Positions 14,696 through 23,484 of a stretch of DNA of 64,000 nucleotides are shown one piece after another; the first letter of the stretch is position 1, and every line of letters begins with the position of its first letter. Source of the DNA: Nonomuraea ceibae (GTDB lineage Bacteria > Actinomycetota > Actinomycetes > Streptosporangiales > Streptosporangiaceae); the NCBI RefSeq assembly GCF_019396325.1, contig NZ_JAHKRO010000026.1, forward strand, positions 1 to 64,000, written 5' to 3'. Both the position numbers and the translations under genes were made by a program. The notes beneath the pieces were generated by a model that was not told the origin of the DNA, searched no databases, and saw nothing but the letters and a program-made list of their open reading frames with translations.

Positions 14696-15646
14696 ATGAA
14701 CGACGACGCCGTACAGGAAGCCCGCTTCCCGCACGAGCTGATGTACGCGGCGGCGTCGCAGTACTACCTCCAGGACGCCACGCAGGCCGACATCGCCAAG
14801 CGGCTCGGGGTGAGCCGGGCGACGGTGAGCCGACTGCTCACGGAGGCGCGCAAGCAGGGCATCGTGGAGATCCGCGTGCACCGGCCGGCCACGCTGGCCG
14901 AGGGCCCGCTGGCCGGTGAGGTGGCCGACGCGCTGCGGCTGCGGCGCGTCTACCTGGTGCCCCGGGTGAGCGGCCCGGCGCTGGGCCCGTGGCTGGCTCC
15001 GGGCCTGGCCAGGGCGCTGGCGGGGGCGGAGCTGAAGTCGGGCGACGTGGTGCTGGTGTCGTCGGGCAGCACGGTGTACGAGTGCGCCCGCGAGTCGCTG
15101 GGCCGCTATCCGGGCGTGACGATCGCACCGGCGGTGGGCGGCCAGCAGGACCCCCAGCCGTGGTTCCAGACCAACGAGACGACCAGGCTGCTGGCCGAGC
15201 GGGTGGGCGGCGTGCCGAGCTACCTGTACGCGCCCGCTTTGCCGGGTCCCGAGCTGTTCTACTCGCTGCGGCACGAGCCGTCGGTGCGCCGGGTGATGGA
15301 CCAGTGGGCGCACGCGAAGTGCGCGATCGTGGGCGTGGGGTCGCCGCCGCTGATGCGGCAGGTGGTGCCCGCGTTCGTGCCGCGTGACGCGCCGAGCCTG
15401 CGTGAGGCGGTCGGCGACGTGTGCTCGCGCTTCTACGACCGTGACGGCGAGCCGGTGGGCTATCCGGGCAGCGAGCGCCTGGTCGCGGCCGGTCTGGAGG
15501 AGCTGCGGCGCATCCCTCACTCGATCGCGGTCGCGGTGGGCGCGGAGAAGGTGCTGTCGATCGTCGCCGGGGCCAGGGGCGGCTACTTCAACCAGCTCGT
15601 CACCGACGCGCTCACGGCCGAGAGCCTGCTCGCCGCCACTCGCTGA
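14696..15646 (+). CDS. SorC/DeoR-family sugar-binding transcriptional regulator
   Basis: 316 residues from ATG 14696, with CAGGGGG upstream. The N-terminal helix-turn-helix is ATQADIAKRLGVSRATVSRL (residues about 27-46). The rest is a SorC sugar-phosphate-binding domain, with VVLVSSGSTVYECAR and a middle VGVGSPPLM. Family members release or bind DNA on sensing a phosphorylated sugar. It directly precedes the transport/kinase operon, so it is the likely local regulator and its ligand may be the product of one of the two FGGY kinases. Confidence 0.88.
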   Translation: MNDDAVQEARFPHELMYAAASQYYLQDATQADIAKRLGVSRATVSRLLTEARKQGIVEIRVHRPATLAEGPLAGEVADALRLRRVYLVPRVSGPALGPWLAPGLARALAGAELKSGDVVLVSSGSTVYECARESLGRYPGVTIAPAVGGQQDPQPWFQTNETTRLLAERVGGVPSYLYAPALPGPELFYSLRHEPSVRRVMDQWAHAKCAIVGVGSPPLMRQVVPAFVPRDAPSLREAVGDVCSRFYDRDGEPVGYPGSERLVAAGLEELRRIPHSIAVAVGAEKVLSIVAGARGGYFNQLVTDALTAESLLAATR

Positions 15647-15689
15647 CCCTTCTCCCGGGTGAACCCCAGGTCACAGCCATGCCAATTCC

Positions 15690-15719
15690 GTGAACAGAAT
15701 TGCTGGACAAATATTCTGA
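15690..15719 (+). promoter_or_regulatory. AT-rich promoter/operator region of the XylFGH-like operon
   Basis: This island of GTGAACAGAATT and GGACAAATATTC sits about 125-150 bp before the binding-protein start in otherwise GC-rich DNA. The two pieces form an imperfect direct repeat. It is the best candidate for the operon promoter and the SorC binding site. Confidence 0.4.
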
Positions 15720-15842
15720 GCCGGGCTAGCGTGAGGCGCACCACAGGACGTGACCCTGCGTGAGGGGGCGTCCCTGGTCGCACTCGGGGGACGCGACGCA
15801 ACGAAACCGTCCGTGAGGACGTAGCGAGTGAGGAATGATCCC

Positions 15843-16925
15843 GTGAACACAACCAAGATCCGGATCGCGGCCGTGGCGGTCCTCGCGACTTCCGCGCTCG
15901 CCGCGTGCGGCTCCGGCTCCACCGGCGGCGACGCGGGCAGCGGCGGCACCGGCGGCGGCGTCGAGAACGCCAAGGTGGCCTTCCTCATGCCGGACCTCGC
16001 CTCCACCCGGTACGAGCTGCAGGACCGGCCGCTGTTCGAGGCCAAGGTGAAGGCCCTCTGCCCGACGTGCAGCGTCATCTACCAGAACGCCGACTCCGAC
16101 GCGGCCAAGCAGCAGCAGCAGGCCAACTCCGCGCTCGCCCAGGGCGTCAAGGCGATCGTGATCGACCCGGTCGACTCCGCCGCCGCGGCCACCATCGTGA
16201 AGTCCGCGCAGTCGCAGGGCGTGCCGATCATCGCCTACGACCGGCCGATCCCGGCCACCCCCGCCGACTACTACATCTCCTTCGACAACGAGAAGATCGG
16301 CGCCATGATCGGCCAGTCGCTGGTCGACCACCTCAAGGCGGAGAAGGCCGAGGGCGGCCTGCTGCAGGTCAACGGCTCGCCCACGGACGCCGCCGCCGGC
16401 CTGATCAAGAAGGGCATCCACTCGGCCATCGACAACAGCGGCTTCAAGCTGCTGGCCGAGTACGACACCCCCGACTGGCAGCCGGAGAAGGCGCAGACCT
16501 GGGTCAGCGGCCAGATCACCCAGTTCGGCGACGACATCGCCGGCGTGGTGGCGGCCAACGACGGCACCGGCGGCGGCACGATCGCCGCGTTCAAGGCCGC
16601 GGGCAAGGACGTGCCGCCGGTGACGGGCAACGACGCCGAGGTGGCCGCCGCCCAGCGCATCATCAAGGGCGACCAGTACAACACGATCTCCAAGCCGATC
16701 AAGATCGTGGCGGAGGCCGCGGCGGACGTCGCGTTCAAGTTCATGAAGGGCGAGAAGCCGGCCGGTGAGGCGACGCTGTTCAACACGCCGTCGCAGCTGT
16801 TCACGCCGACCGTGGTGACGCGGGAGAACATCAAGGAAGTGCTGTTCGACAGCGGCATCATGAAGGCCGCCGACGTGTGCACGGCCGAGTACGCCGAGGG
16901 CTGCACCGAGCTCGGCATCAAGTAG
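15843..16925 (+). CDS. Sugar ABC transporter substrate-binding lipoprotein (XylF/ChvE-like)
   Basis: 360 residues from GTG 15843, with GAGGA 8 nt upstream. The signal peptide ends in a lipobox (ALAAC), so the protein is lipid-anchored outside the membrane. The mature part is a periplasmic-binding-protein type 1 fold, with YQNADSDAAKQQQQANSALA, AIVIDPVDSAAAATIV and IIAYDRPI. These match xylose/aldose-binding proteins. It delivers the sugar to the permease and ATPase encoded by the next two genes. The exact sugar is unknown; pentose or pentitol is a reasonable guess. Confidence 0.9.
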   Translation: MNTTKIRIAAVAVLATSALAACGSGSTGGDAGSGGTGGGVENAKVAFLMPDLASTRYELQDRPLFEAKVKALCPTCSVIYQNADSDAAKQQQQANSALAQGVKAIVIDPVDSAAAATIVKSAQSQGVPIIAYDRPIPATPADYYISFDNEKIGAMIGQSLVDHLKAEKAEGGLLQVNGSPTDAAAGLIKKGIHSAIDNSGFKLLAEYDTPDWQPEKAQTWVSGQITQFGDDIAGVVAANDGTGGGTIAAFKAAGKDVPPVTGNDAEVAAAQRIIKGDQYNTISKPIKIVAEAAADVAFKFMKGEKPAGEATLFNTPSQLFTPTVVTRENIKEVLFDSGIMKAADVCTAEYAEGCTELGIK

Positions 16926-16934
16926 GGGAGTCTC

Positions 16935-17705
16935 GTGAGCGTCCTGTCCCTGCGCGGGATCAGCAAGACCTTCGGCGCGGTCGCCGCGCTCACCGACATC
17001 GCGCTCGACGTCGCCGCCGGCGAGGTCGTGGCGGTGGTCGGCGACAACGGGGCCGGCAAGTCCACGCTGGTCAAGATCCTTTCCGGGGTGCACCCGCCGG
17101 ACTCGGGGACGATCACGTTCGCCGGGCGGCAGGTCGAGATCCCCACCCCGGCGGCGGCCCACAAGCTGGGCATCGCCACCGTCTTCCAGGATCTCGCCCT
17201 GTGCGAGAACCTCAACGTGATCCAGAACCTGTTCCTGGGCCAGGAGATCCGCCCGCTGCGGCTGAACGACGTGGCGATGGAGACCCGCTCGTGGGAGCTG
17301 CTCCGGCAGCTCTCGGCGAAGATCCCCAGCGTGCGGGTGCCGGTCGCGGCGCTGTCCGGCGGGCAGCGGCAGACGGTGGCGATCGCCAGGTCGCTGCTCG
17401 GCGACCCGAAGATCATCATCCTGGACGAGCCGACGGCCGCGCTGGGCGTGGCCCAGACGGCCGAGGTGCTCAACCTGGTCGAGCGGCTGCGCGAGAACGG
17501 CCTCGGCGTCATCATGATCAGCCACAACATGGCGGACGTGAAGGCCGTGGCCGACACGGTGGCGGTGCTCCGGCTCGGCCGCAACAACGGCGTCTTCCCC
17601 GTGAAGGACGTCTCCGCCGAGGACATCATCGCCGCGATCACCGGCGCCACCGACAACGTCGTGGCCCAGCGGGCCGCGCGCGGGCAGGAAGGACAGCAGC
17701 CGTGA
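16935..17705 (+). CDS. Sugar ABC transporter ATP-binding protein, single NBD
   Basis: 256 residues from GTG 16935. Walker A is GDNGAGKSTL, the signature is ALSGGQRQTVAIARSLL, Walker B is KIIILDEPTAALG and the switch His is in MISHN. Most CUT2 sugar ATPases such as XylG and RbsA are duplicated (about 500 residues). This one has only one nucleotide-binding domain, so it should work as a homodimer, a common actinobacterial form. It starts 10 nt after the binding-protein gene and overlaps the permease start. Confidence 0.92.
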   Translation: MSVLSLRGISKTFGAVAALTDIALDVAAGEVVAVVGDNGAGKSTLVKILSGVHPPDSGTITFAGRQVEIPTPAAAHKLGIATVFQDLALCENLNVIQNLFLGQEIRPLRLNDVAMETRSWELLRQLSAKIPSVRVPVAALSGGQRQTVAIARSLLGDPKIIILDEPTAALGVAQTAEVLNLVERLRENGLGVIMISHNMADVKAVADTVAVLRLGRNNGVFPVKDVSAEDIIAAITGATDNVVAQRAARGQEGQQP

Positions 17706-18931
17706 CGACGACCACCGACCGCCAGGACGAGCGGTTGCAGAGCCGCGACGGCCTGCGCGGCGCGCTCACCGACGTGGTCGAGCGCGCCCGCGGCGGCGAC
17801 CTGGGCATGATCCCCGTGGTCGTCGGCCTGATCGTCATCTGGACCGTCCTGCAGATCCTCAACCCGGTCTTCCTGTCCAGCGCCAACCTGGTCAACCTCA
17901 CGCTGGAGTCGGCCGCCGTCGGCGTGATCGCACTCGGCATCGTGTGCGTGCTGCTCGTCGGCCAGATCGACCTGTCGGTCGGCTCGGTCAGCGGGCTGTC
18001 GGGCGCGGTCCTGGCGGTGCTGTTCGTCGTCAAGGGACTGCCGGTCTGGCTGGCGATCCTCGCCGCCGTCGTGCTCGGCGCGGTGGTCGGCTGGCTGTAC
18101 GCGCAGCTCTTCAACCGGTTCGGGGTGCCGAGCTTCGTCATCACGCTGGCCGGTCTGCTGGGCTTTCTCGGGCTCCAGCTGTACGTGCTCGGCACCAACG
18201 GGTCGATCAACCTGCCGTTCGACTCGGGGCTGGTGAGCTTCGCCCAGTTCTCGTTCGTGCCCGACTGGCTGTCCTACACGCTCGCGGTGGTCGCCTCGGC
18301 CGCCCTGTTCGTCAGCGGCTACCTGCACGCCAGGGAGCGGCGCAAGGCCGGGCTGTCGGCCAGGAGCGTCACGACCCTCGCCGTCAGGAGTGCGGCGCTG
18401 CTGGTCGCGCTGGGGTTCGTGGTCTGGTACCTGGGCCAGACGCGCGGCGTCGGCTGGATGTTCGTCTTCTTCGTGGCGCTCGTGCTGGTCATGCACTACC
18501 TGCTGTCGCGGACGAAGTGGGGCAGGTCGGTCTACGCGGTCGGCGGCAACGTGGAGGCCGCGCGCCGCGCCGGCATCAACGTCAAGACCGTGTTCACCAC
18601 GGTGTTCGTGCTGTGCTCGACGTTCGCGGCCGTGGGCGGCATCATGGCCGCCGCACGGCTGGCCGCGGTCAACCCGAGCAGCGGCGGCGGCGACGTCAAC
18701 CTCAACGCGATCGCCGCGGCGGTCATCGGCGGCACCAGCCTGTTCGGCGGCCGGGGCTCGGCCTTCGGCGCGCTGCTCGGCGTCGTCGTCATCCAGTCGA
18801 TCTCCAGCGGCCTGACGCTGCTGAACCTCGACTCGTCCATCAGGTTCATGGTCACCGGGGCCGTCCTGCTGCTGGCGGTGGTCGTCGACTCCGTCTCGCG
18901 CAGGTCGAGGACCTCGCACGGCAGGGCGTGA
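17702..18931 (+). CDS. Sugar ABC transporter permease (XylH-like)
   Basis: 409 residues from GTG 17702. The CUT2 permease signature is clear: GQIDLSVGSVSGLSGAV near residues 88-104, and later GGTSLFGGRGSAFGALLGV near 350. About ten membrane segments are present, with an extra hydrophilic loop around residues 200-225. It forms the membrane channel for the sugar carried by the preceding binding protein. The GTGA and TGATG junctions on both sides show tight coupling. Confidence 0.92.
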   Translation: MTTTTDRQDERLQSRDGLRGALTDVVERARGGDLGMIPVVVGLIVIWTVLQILNPVFLSSANLVNLTLESAAVGVIALGIVCVLLVGQIDLSVGSVSGLSGAVLAVLFVVKGLPVWLAILAAVVLGAVVGWLYAQLFNRFGVPSFVITLAGLLGFLGLQLYVLGTNGSINLPFDSGLVSFAQFSFVPDWLSYTLAVVASAALFVSGYLHARERRKAGLSARSVTTLAVRSAALLVALGFVVWYLGQTRGVGWMFVFFVALVLVMHYLLSRTKWGRSVYAVGGNVEAARRAGINVKTVFTTVFVLCSTFAAVGGIMAAARLAAVNPSSGGGDVNLNAIAAAVIGGTSLFGGRGSAFGALLGVVVIQSISSGLTLLNLDSSIRFMVTGAVLLLAVVVDSVSRRSRTSHGRA

Positions 18932-20400
18932 TGGCCGCCATCTGCGTCGACGCCGGCACCACGGTCATCAAGGCGGTCGGCTACGACGAGGCCGGCGCCG
19001 AGGCGGTCGTGGTCCGGCACGACACCACGGTGTCCCGGCCCGCGCCCGGCCACGCCGAGCAGGACATGGACGCGGTCTGGGACGCGGTCGCCCGCGCGGT
19101 GCGCGAGGTCGCCGCCCAGCTGGCCGGTCCGGTCCGGTTCGTCGCCGTGACCGCGCAGGGTGACGGCTGCTGGCTGGTCGACTCCTCGGGGGTGCCGACC
19201 GGCCCGGCCATCCTGTGGAACGACGGCCGCGCCGCCGCCGTGGTCGACGGCTGGAACCGCGCCGGCCTGGCCGAGGCCGCCTTCCGGGTCAACGGCTCGT
19301 CGGCCGCCTCCGGGCTGCCGCACGCGATCCTGACCTGGCTGAAGGAGCACGACCCGGACCGGCTGGCTCGCTCGGCCGCGATGCTGACGTGCGGCGGCTG
19401 GATCTTCTCCCGGATGACCGGGGTGCACGCCGCCGACGAGTCCGACGGCTCGGCCCCGTTCATGGACCTGCGGACCCGCCGCTACTCCCCCGAGCTGCTG
19501 GAGCTGTTCGGGCTCGGCTGGGCCGAGCGGCTGCTGCCGGAGCTGCGTGACGACTCCCGCCGCACGGCCCCGCTCACCGCAGGCGCGGCGTCGGCGCTCG
19601 GCGTGCCCGCCGGGACCCCGGTCGTCATGGCCCCGTACGACATCGCCGCCACCGCGATCGGCGCCGGGGCGGTGAGCGCCGGGCAGGCGTGCGCCATCCT
19701 CGGCACCACCCTGTGCGTGGAGAGCGTCGTCGAGCGGCCCGCCCTCGACGGCGATCCGGTCGGCATCACGATCGCGCTGCCCGGCGGCTACCTGCGGGCC
19801 TTCCCCACGTTCGCCGGGACCGAGGTCGTCCAGTGGGCCTGCCGCCTGCTCGGCCTGGGCCACCCGGCCGAGCTGAGCGAGCTGGCCGAGCGGAGCGAGC
19901 CGGGCGCGCGCGGGCTGGCGCTCCAGCCGTACTTCTCCCCCGCCGGCGAACGGGCCCCGTTCTCCGACCCGCTGGCCAGGGGCGCGTTCCTGGGGCTGTC
20001 CGTCGAGCACGGCCGCGAGGACGTGGCGCGGGCCGTCCTGGAAGGGCTCACGCTGGTCGTCCAGGACTGCCTGGCCGCCTCCGGCCCGCCGCCGCGCGAG
20101 CTGCGGGTGTGCGGCGGCGGCTCGGGCAGCGCGCTGTGGCTGCGGCTCATCGCCGACGTGACCGGCCTGCCGGTGCTGCGCCCGGCCGACACCGAGGTCG
20201 GCGCCAGGGGCGCCTTCCTGGTCGGCCTCGCCGCCACAGGCGCCGACCTGAAGACGGCCGCCGACCAGCACGTACGCCTGCGCCCGGCCGTCGAGCCGCG
20301 GCCGGGCCCGTACGAGCACGCCTACCGCGACTTCCTCGCGCTGCGCGAGACCACCGCCGGAACGTGGCCGCTGCTGGCCGGGATGCGAGGCCGTCCATGA
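18931..20400 (+). CDS. FGGY-family carbohydrate kinase (first of two)
   Basis: 489 residues from ATG 18931, one base overlapping the permease stop. The N-terminal phosphate-binding loop is CVDAGTTVIKAVGYD, followed by AVTAQGDGCWLVD and ILWNDGRA. The C-terminal domain contains LRVCGGGSGSALWLRLIADV, the FGGY signature region. It should transfer phosphate from ATP to an imported polyol or ketose. It differs clearly from the next kinase, so the two may act on different substrates or successive intermediates. The substrate is unassigned. Confidence 0.88.
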   Translation: MAAICVDAGTTVIKAVGYDEAGAEAVVVRHDTTVSRPAPGHAEQDMDAVWDAVARAVREVAAQLAGPVRFVAVTAQGDGCWLVDSSGVPTGPAILWNDGRAAAVVDGWNRAGLAEAAFRVNGSSAASGLPHAILTWLKEHDPDRLARSAAMLTCGGWIFSRMTGVHAADESDGSAPFMDLRTRRYSPELLELFGLGWAERLLPELRDDSRRTAPLTAGAASALGVPAGTPVVMAPYDIAATAIGAGAVSAGQACAILGTTLCVESVVERPALDGDPVGITIALPGGYLRAFPTFAGTEVVQWACRLLGLGHPAELSELAERSEPGARGLALQPYFSPAGERAPFSDPLARGAFLGLSVEHGREDVARAVLEGLTLVVQDCLAASGPPPRELRVCGGGSGSALWLRLIADVTGLPVLRPADTEVGARGAFLVGLAATGADLKTAADQHVRLRPAVEPRPGPYEHAYRDFLALRETTAGTWPLLAGMRGRP

Positions 20401-21833
20401 GCGTCCACCTGGGCATCGACCTCGGCACGCAGAGCGTGCGCGCGATGGCGGTCGACGGGACCGGGCGGGTGCTCGGCGCGGCGAGCCGCCCCCTGACCAG
20501 CCGCCGCGACGGCCCCCGCCACGAGCAGGACCCCGAGGAGTGGTGGCACGCGCTCGCCGGGGCCACCCGCGAGGCCCTGGACGGCGTGACCGGGCCGGTG
20601 GCGGGCCTCGCCGTGGACGCCACGTCTGGAACGCTCCTGCTGACGGACGGCGCCGGCGCGCCTGTGACCCCGGCGCTCATGTACGACGACCGCCGCGCCG
20701 CCTCCTTCGCCGACCGGGTCAACGAGGCGGGCTCGGCCGTCTGGGAACGCCTCGGCTACCGGCGCATGCAGCCGAACTGGGCGCTGCCCAAGCTCCTGTG
20801 GCTGCTGGAGTCGCAGCCGGCGGGCGGCTTCCTGGCCCACCAGAGCGACTTCGTCAACCGCCGCCTGACCGGCGGCCCCGTCGCCACCGACCTGAGCAAC
20901 GCGCTCAAGACCGGCGTCGACCTGATCGAGGAGCGCTGGCCGTACGAGGTGCTCGACGAGCTGGGCGTGCCCGCCGGGATGCTGCCCGAGGTGGTGCGGC
21001 CCGGCACCCGCATCGGCACGGTGTGCGCCGAGGCCGCCCGCGTCACGGGCATCCCCGAGGGCACGCCGGTGATCGCCGGGACCACCGACGGCTGCGCCGC
21101 CCAGCTCGGCGCCGGCGCCCTGACGCCGGGGAGCTGGAACTCGGTGCTCGGCACCACCCTGGTGCTCAAGGGCGTGACCCGTGACCTCATCCACGACCCG
21201 CTCGGCGTCGTCTACTCGCACCGCGCGCCCGACGGCTCCTGGCTGCCGGGCGGCGCGTCGAGCACCGGCGCCGGGGTGCTGGCCCGCGACCTGCCCGGCC
21301 GCGACCTCGACGCGCTCGGCGAGCAGGCCCAGGCCCGCTACGACGGGCGGGGCGGCCCGCCGATCACGTATCCGCTGGTGTCGCGGGGCGAGCGGTTCCC
21401 GTTCGCGGCGGCCGGGGCCGAGGGCTTCACGCTGGGCGAACCCGCCGACGACGTCGACCGCTACGCCGCGATCCTGCTCGGCGCGGCGTTCGTGGAGCGG
21501 CTCTGCTTCGACTACCTGGACCTGCTCGGCGCCCCGGTGGACGGCGAGATCATCCTGACCGGCGGCGCGACGCGGAGCGCGTACTGGAACCGGCTGCGCG
21601 CGGACGTGCTGGGCCGGCCCGTGACGCTGCGCGAGAACGCCGAGCCCGCCCTCGGCATGGCCGTGCTGGCGGCGGGCGCGCGGGCGGGCGGGATGGTCCG
21701 CACCCGCGCGGTGATCGAGCCGTCCGGGGCCGATCACCGCGAGCCGTACCTGCGGTTCGTCGCCGAGCTGGAGAACCGGGGCTGGCTGCCGTCGCAGGCC
21801 GCCGCCCACGCGCGTGAGAGGAGCGCCCGATGA
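20397..21833 (+). CDS. FGGY-family carbohydrate kinase (second of two)
   Basis: 478 residues from ATG 20397, ATGA overlap with the first kinase. Visible motifs are LGIDLGTQSVRAMAVD at the start, GLAVDATSGTLLLTDG and LMYDDRR in the first domain, GTTDGCAAQLGAG near residue 225, and ILTGGATRSAYWNRLRADVL in the C-terminal domain. These match the xylulokinase/ribulokinase-like FGGY family. It is probably the main kinase for the imported sugar or its keto form. Two unlike kinases in one operon are unusual. Confidence 0.88.
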   Translation: MSVHLGIDLGTQSVRAMAVDGTGRVLGAASRPLTSRRDGPRHEQDPEEWWHALAGATREALDGVTGPVAGLAVDATSGTLLLTDGAGAPVTPALMYDDRRAASFADRVNEAGSAVWERLGYRRMQPNWALPKLLWLLESQPAGGFLAHQSDFVNRRLTGGPVATDLSNALKTGVDLIEERWPYEVLDELGVPAGMLPEVVRPGTRIGTVCAEAARVTGIPEGTPVIAGTTDGCAAQLGAGALTPGSWNSVLGTTLVLKGVTRDLIHDPLGVVYSHRAPDGSWLPGGASSTGAGVLARDLPGRDLDALGEQAQARYDGRGGPPITYPLVSRGERFPFAAAGAEGFTLGEPADDVDRYAAILLGAAFVERLCFDYLDLLGAPVDGEIILTGGATRSAYWNRLRADVLGRPVTLRENAEPALGMAVLAAGARAGGMVRTRAVIEPSGADHREPYLRFVAELENRGWLPSQAAAHARERSAR

Positions 21834-22444
21834 CGGACCTGGTGCTGGTGCGCCACGGCGAGACCGTGTGGCACGCCGAGAACCGCTACGCCGGCGTCAG
21901 CGACGTCGAGCTGACCCCGCGCGGCCACGAGCAGGCCGAGCGGCTGGCCCGCTGGGCGCGCACCGCCGGGCTGGACGCGGTCTGGGCCTCGAACCTGAGC
22001 CGCGCCCGCATCACCGCCGCCGGGAGCGCCGAGGCGGCGGCCGTGGAGCTGCGGGTGGACGAGCGCCTGCGCGAGCTCGACTTCGGCAAGGGCGAAGGGC
22101 TGACCGCCGAGGAGATGCGCGAGCGCTTCCCCGGGGCCCGCGCCGCCTTCGAGGCCGACCCGGGCGCGAACCCGCTGCCCGGCGGGGAGCGGCCCGGCGA
22201 CGCCGCCGACCGGTTCACCGCCGCGCTCCGCGACATCGCCGCCGACCGGCCCGGCGGCCGGGTGCTGGTGGTCGCGCACACGACCGCGATCAGGATCGCG
22301 CTGTGCCGGCTGATCGGCGTGCCGCTCGGCGAGTACCGGCGGCTGTTCCCGCGCCTGGACAACTGCGCGCTCACCGAGCTGCGGCTGCGCGGCGAGCAGG
22401 TCGCCATCCTGAAGTACAACTCCCCGATTGGAGCTCTGCGTTGA
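21830..22444 (+). CDS. Histidine phosphatase / phosphoglycerate mutase-like enzyme
   Basis: 204 residues. The catalytic RHGET motif lies at residues 8-12 and the second active-site His is in VVAHTTAIRI near residue 146. The fold is the phosphoglycerate mutase-like phosphatase family, and its length is typical of the small broad-range phosphatases (CobC/GpmB-like). In this operon it may dephosphorylate a sugar phosphate made by the FGGY kinases, or remove dead-end products. It overlaps both neighbours (ATGA, TTGA), so it is co-translated. Confidence 0.88.
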   Translation: MTDLVLVRHGETVWHAENRYAGVSDVELTPRGHEQAERLARWARTAGLDAVWASNLSRARITAAGSAEAAAVELRVDERLRELDFGKGEGLTAEEMRERFPGARAAFEADPGANPLPGGERPGDAADRFTAALRDIAADRPGGRVLVVAHTTAIRIALCRLIGVPLGEYRRLFPRLDNCALTELRLRGEQVAILKYNSPIGALR

Positions 22445-23484
22445 CCATCCGAGTCCTGGCCGCCGGTGACCATTTCGTCCGCAACGACCTGCTCATCGAC
22501 GCGTTGCGCCGCGAGGTCCCCGGCGAGGTGCTGACCGGCGAGCTCACGCTGCCGTGGCCCGTGGTGCCCTTCGGCCGGGTGGGCGAGGTCGACGAGGCGT
22601 CGGACGTGGAGGACGAGCTGATCGAGGCGCTGCAGGGCGTCGAGGCGTGCGTCACCCAGATGGCGCCGCTCACCCGGCGCGTCCTCGACGCCTGCCCCGA
22701 CCTGCGGCTGTTCGCGGTGAGCCGGGGCGGCCCGGTGAACGCGAACCTGGCGGCCGCCACCGAGGCGGGCGTGGCCGTGACGTTCGCGCCGGGCCGCAAC
22801 GCGGTCGCCACCGCCGAGCACACGCTGGCCATGCTGCTGGCCGCCACCCGGCGCGTCCCGCAGACGCACGCCGACCTGGCCGGGGGCGTGTGGCGCGGCG
22901 ACTACTACGTCTACGACAACGTCGGCCCGGAGCTGGAGGGCAGCACGGTCGGCCTGGTCGGCTACGGCGCGATCGGCCGCCGGGTGGCCCGGATGCTGGC
23001 GGGGTTCGGCGCCGAGGTGCTGGTCTTCGACCCGTACGTGGACGTGCCCGGCCGGGTGGAGCTGGACGAGCTGCTGTCGCGGTCGCGGTTCGTGTCGCTG
23101 CACGCCCGTGCCACCCCGGAGACGGCCGGCATGATCGGCGCCGCCGAGATCGCCCGCATGCCGGCCGGGTCGGTGCTGGTCAACTGCGCGCGCGGGGCGC
23201 TGCTCGACTACGACGCGCTGTGTGACGCGCTGGAGTCGGGTCACCTGTTCGGCGCGGCGATGGACGTCTTCCCCGAGGAGCCCATCCCCGCCGGGTCCCG
23301 GCTGCTGACCGCGCCGAACCTGGTGATGACGCCGCACCTGGCCGGGGCGAGCAAGGAGACGGCCGCGAAGGCCGCCTCCATCGTCGCCGCCGACGTGGCC
23401 CGCTACGTGCGCGGCGAGCCCCTGCTGCACTGCGCCAACCCGGCCGTCACCCTTTCAGCGCGCCAGCCATCAGGCCGCGCATGA
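22441..23484 (+). CDS. D-isomer-specific 2-hydroxyacid dehydrogenase
   Basis: 347 residues from a TTG at 22441 that overlaps the previous stop (TTGA). The NAD-binding Rossmann loop is GLVGYGAIGRRVARML, and the catalytic trio is visible as Arg in NCARGALLD, Glu in VFPEEP and His in MTPHLAGAS. Members of this family reduce or oxidise 2-keto acids/2-hydroxyacids, as in 3-phosphoglycerate dehydrogenase. It closes the operon and probably converts a sugar-acid intermediate. Its 3' end overlaps the convergent permease gene by 38 bp. Confidence 0.88.
   Translation: MTIRVLAAGDHFVRNDLLIDALRREVPGEVLTGELTLPWPVVPFGRVGEVDEASDVEDELIEALQGVEACVTQMAPLTRRVLDACPDLRLFAVSRGGPVNANLAAATEAGVAVTFAPGRNAVATAEHTLAMLLAATRRVPQTHADLAGGVWRGDYYVYDNVGPELEGSTVGLVGYGAIGRRVARMLAGFGAEVLVFDPYVDVPGRVELDELLSRSRFVSLHARATPETAGMIGAAEIARMPAGSVLVNCARGALLDYDALCDALESGHLFGAAMDVFPEEPIPAGSRLLTAPNLVMTPHLAGASKETAAKAASIVAADVARYVRGEPLLHCANPAVTLSARQPSGRA

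Noticed and set aside
16271..18919. 882-codon minus-strand frame opposite the sugar ABC genes
   Set aside because: Antisense of three clear transporter genes; the product is His/Asp/Gln-rich without motifs.
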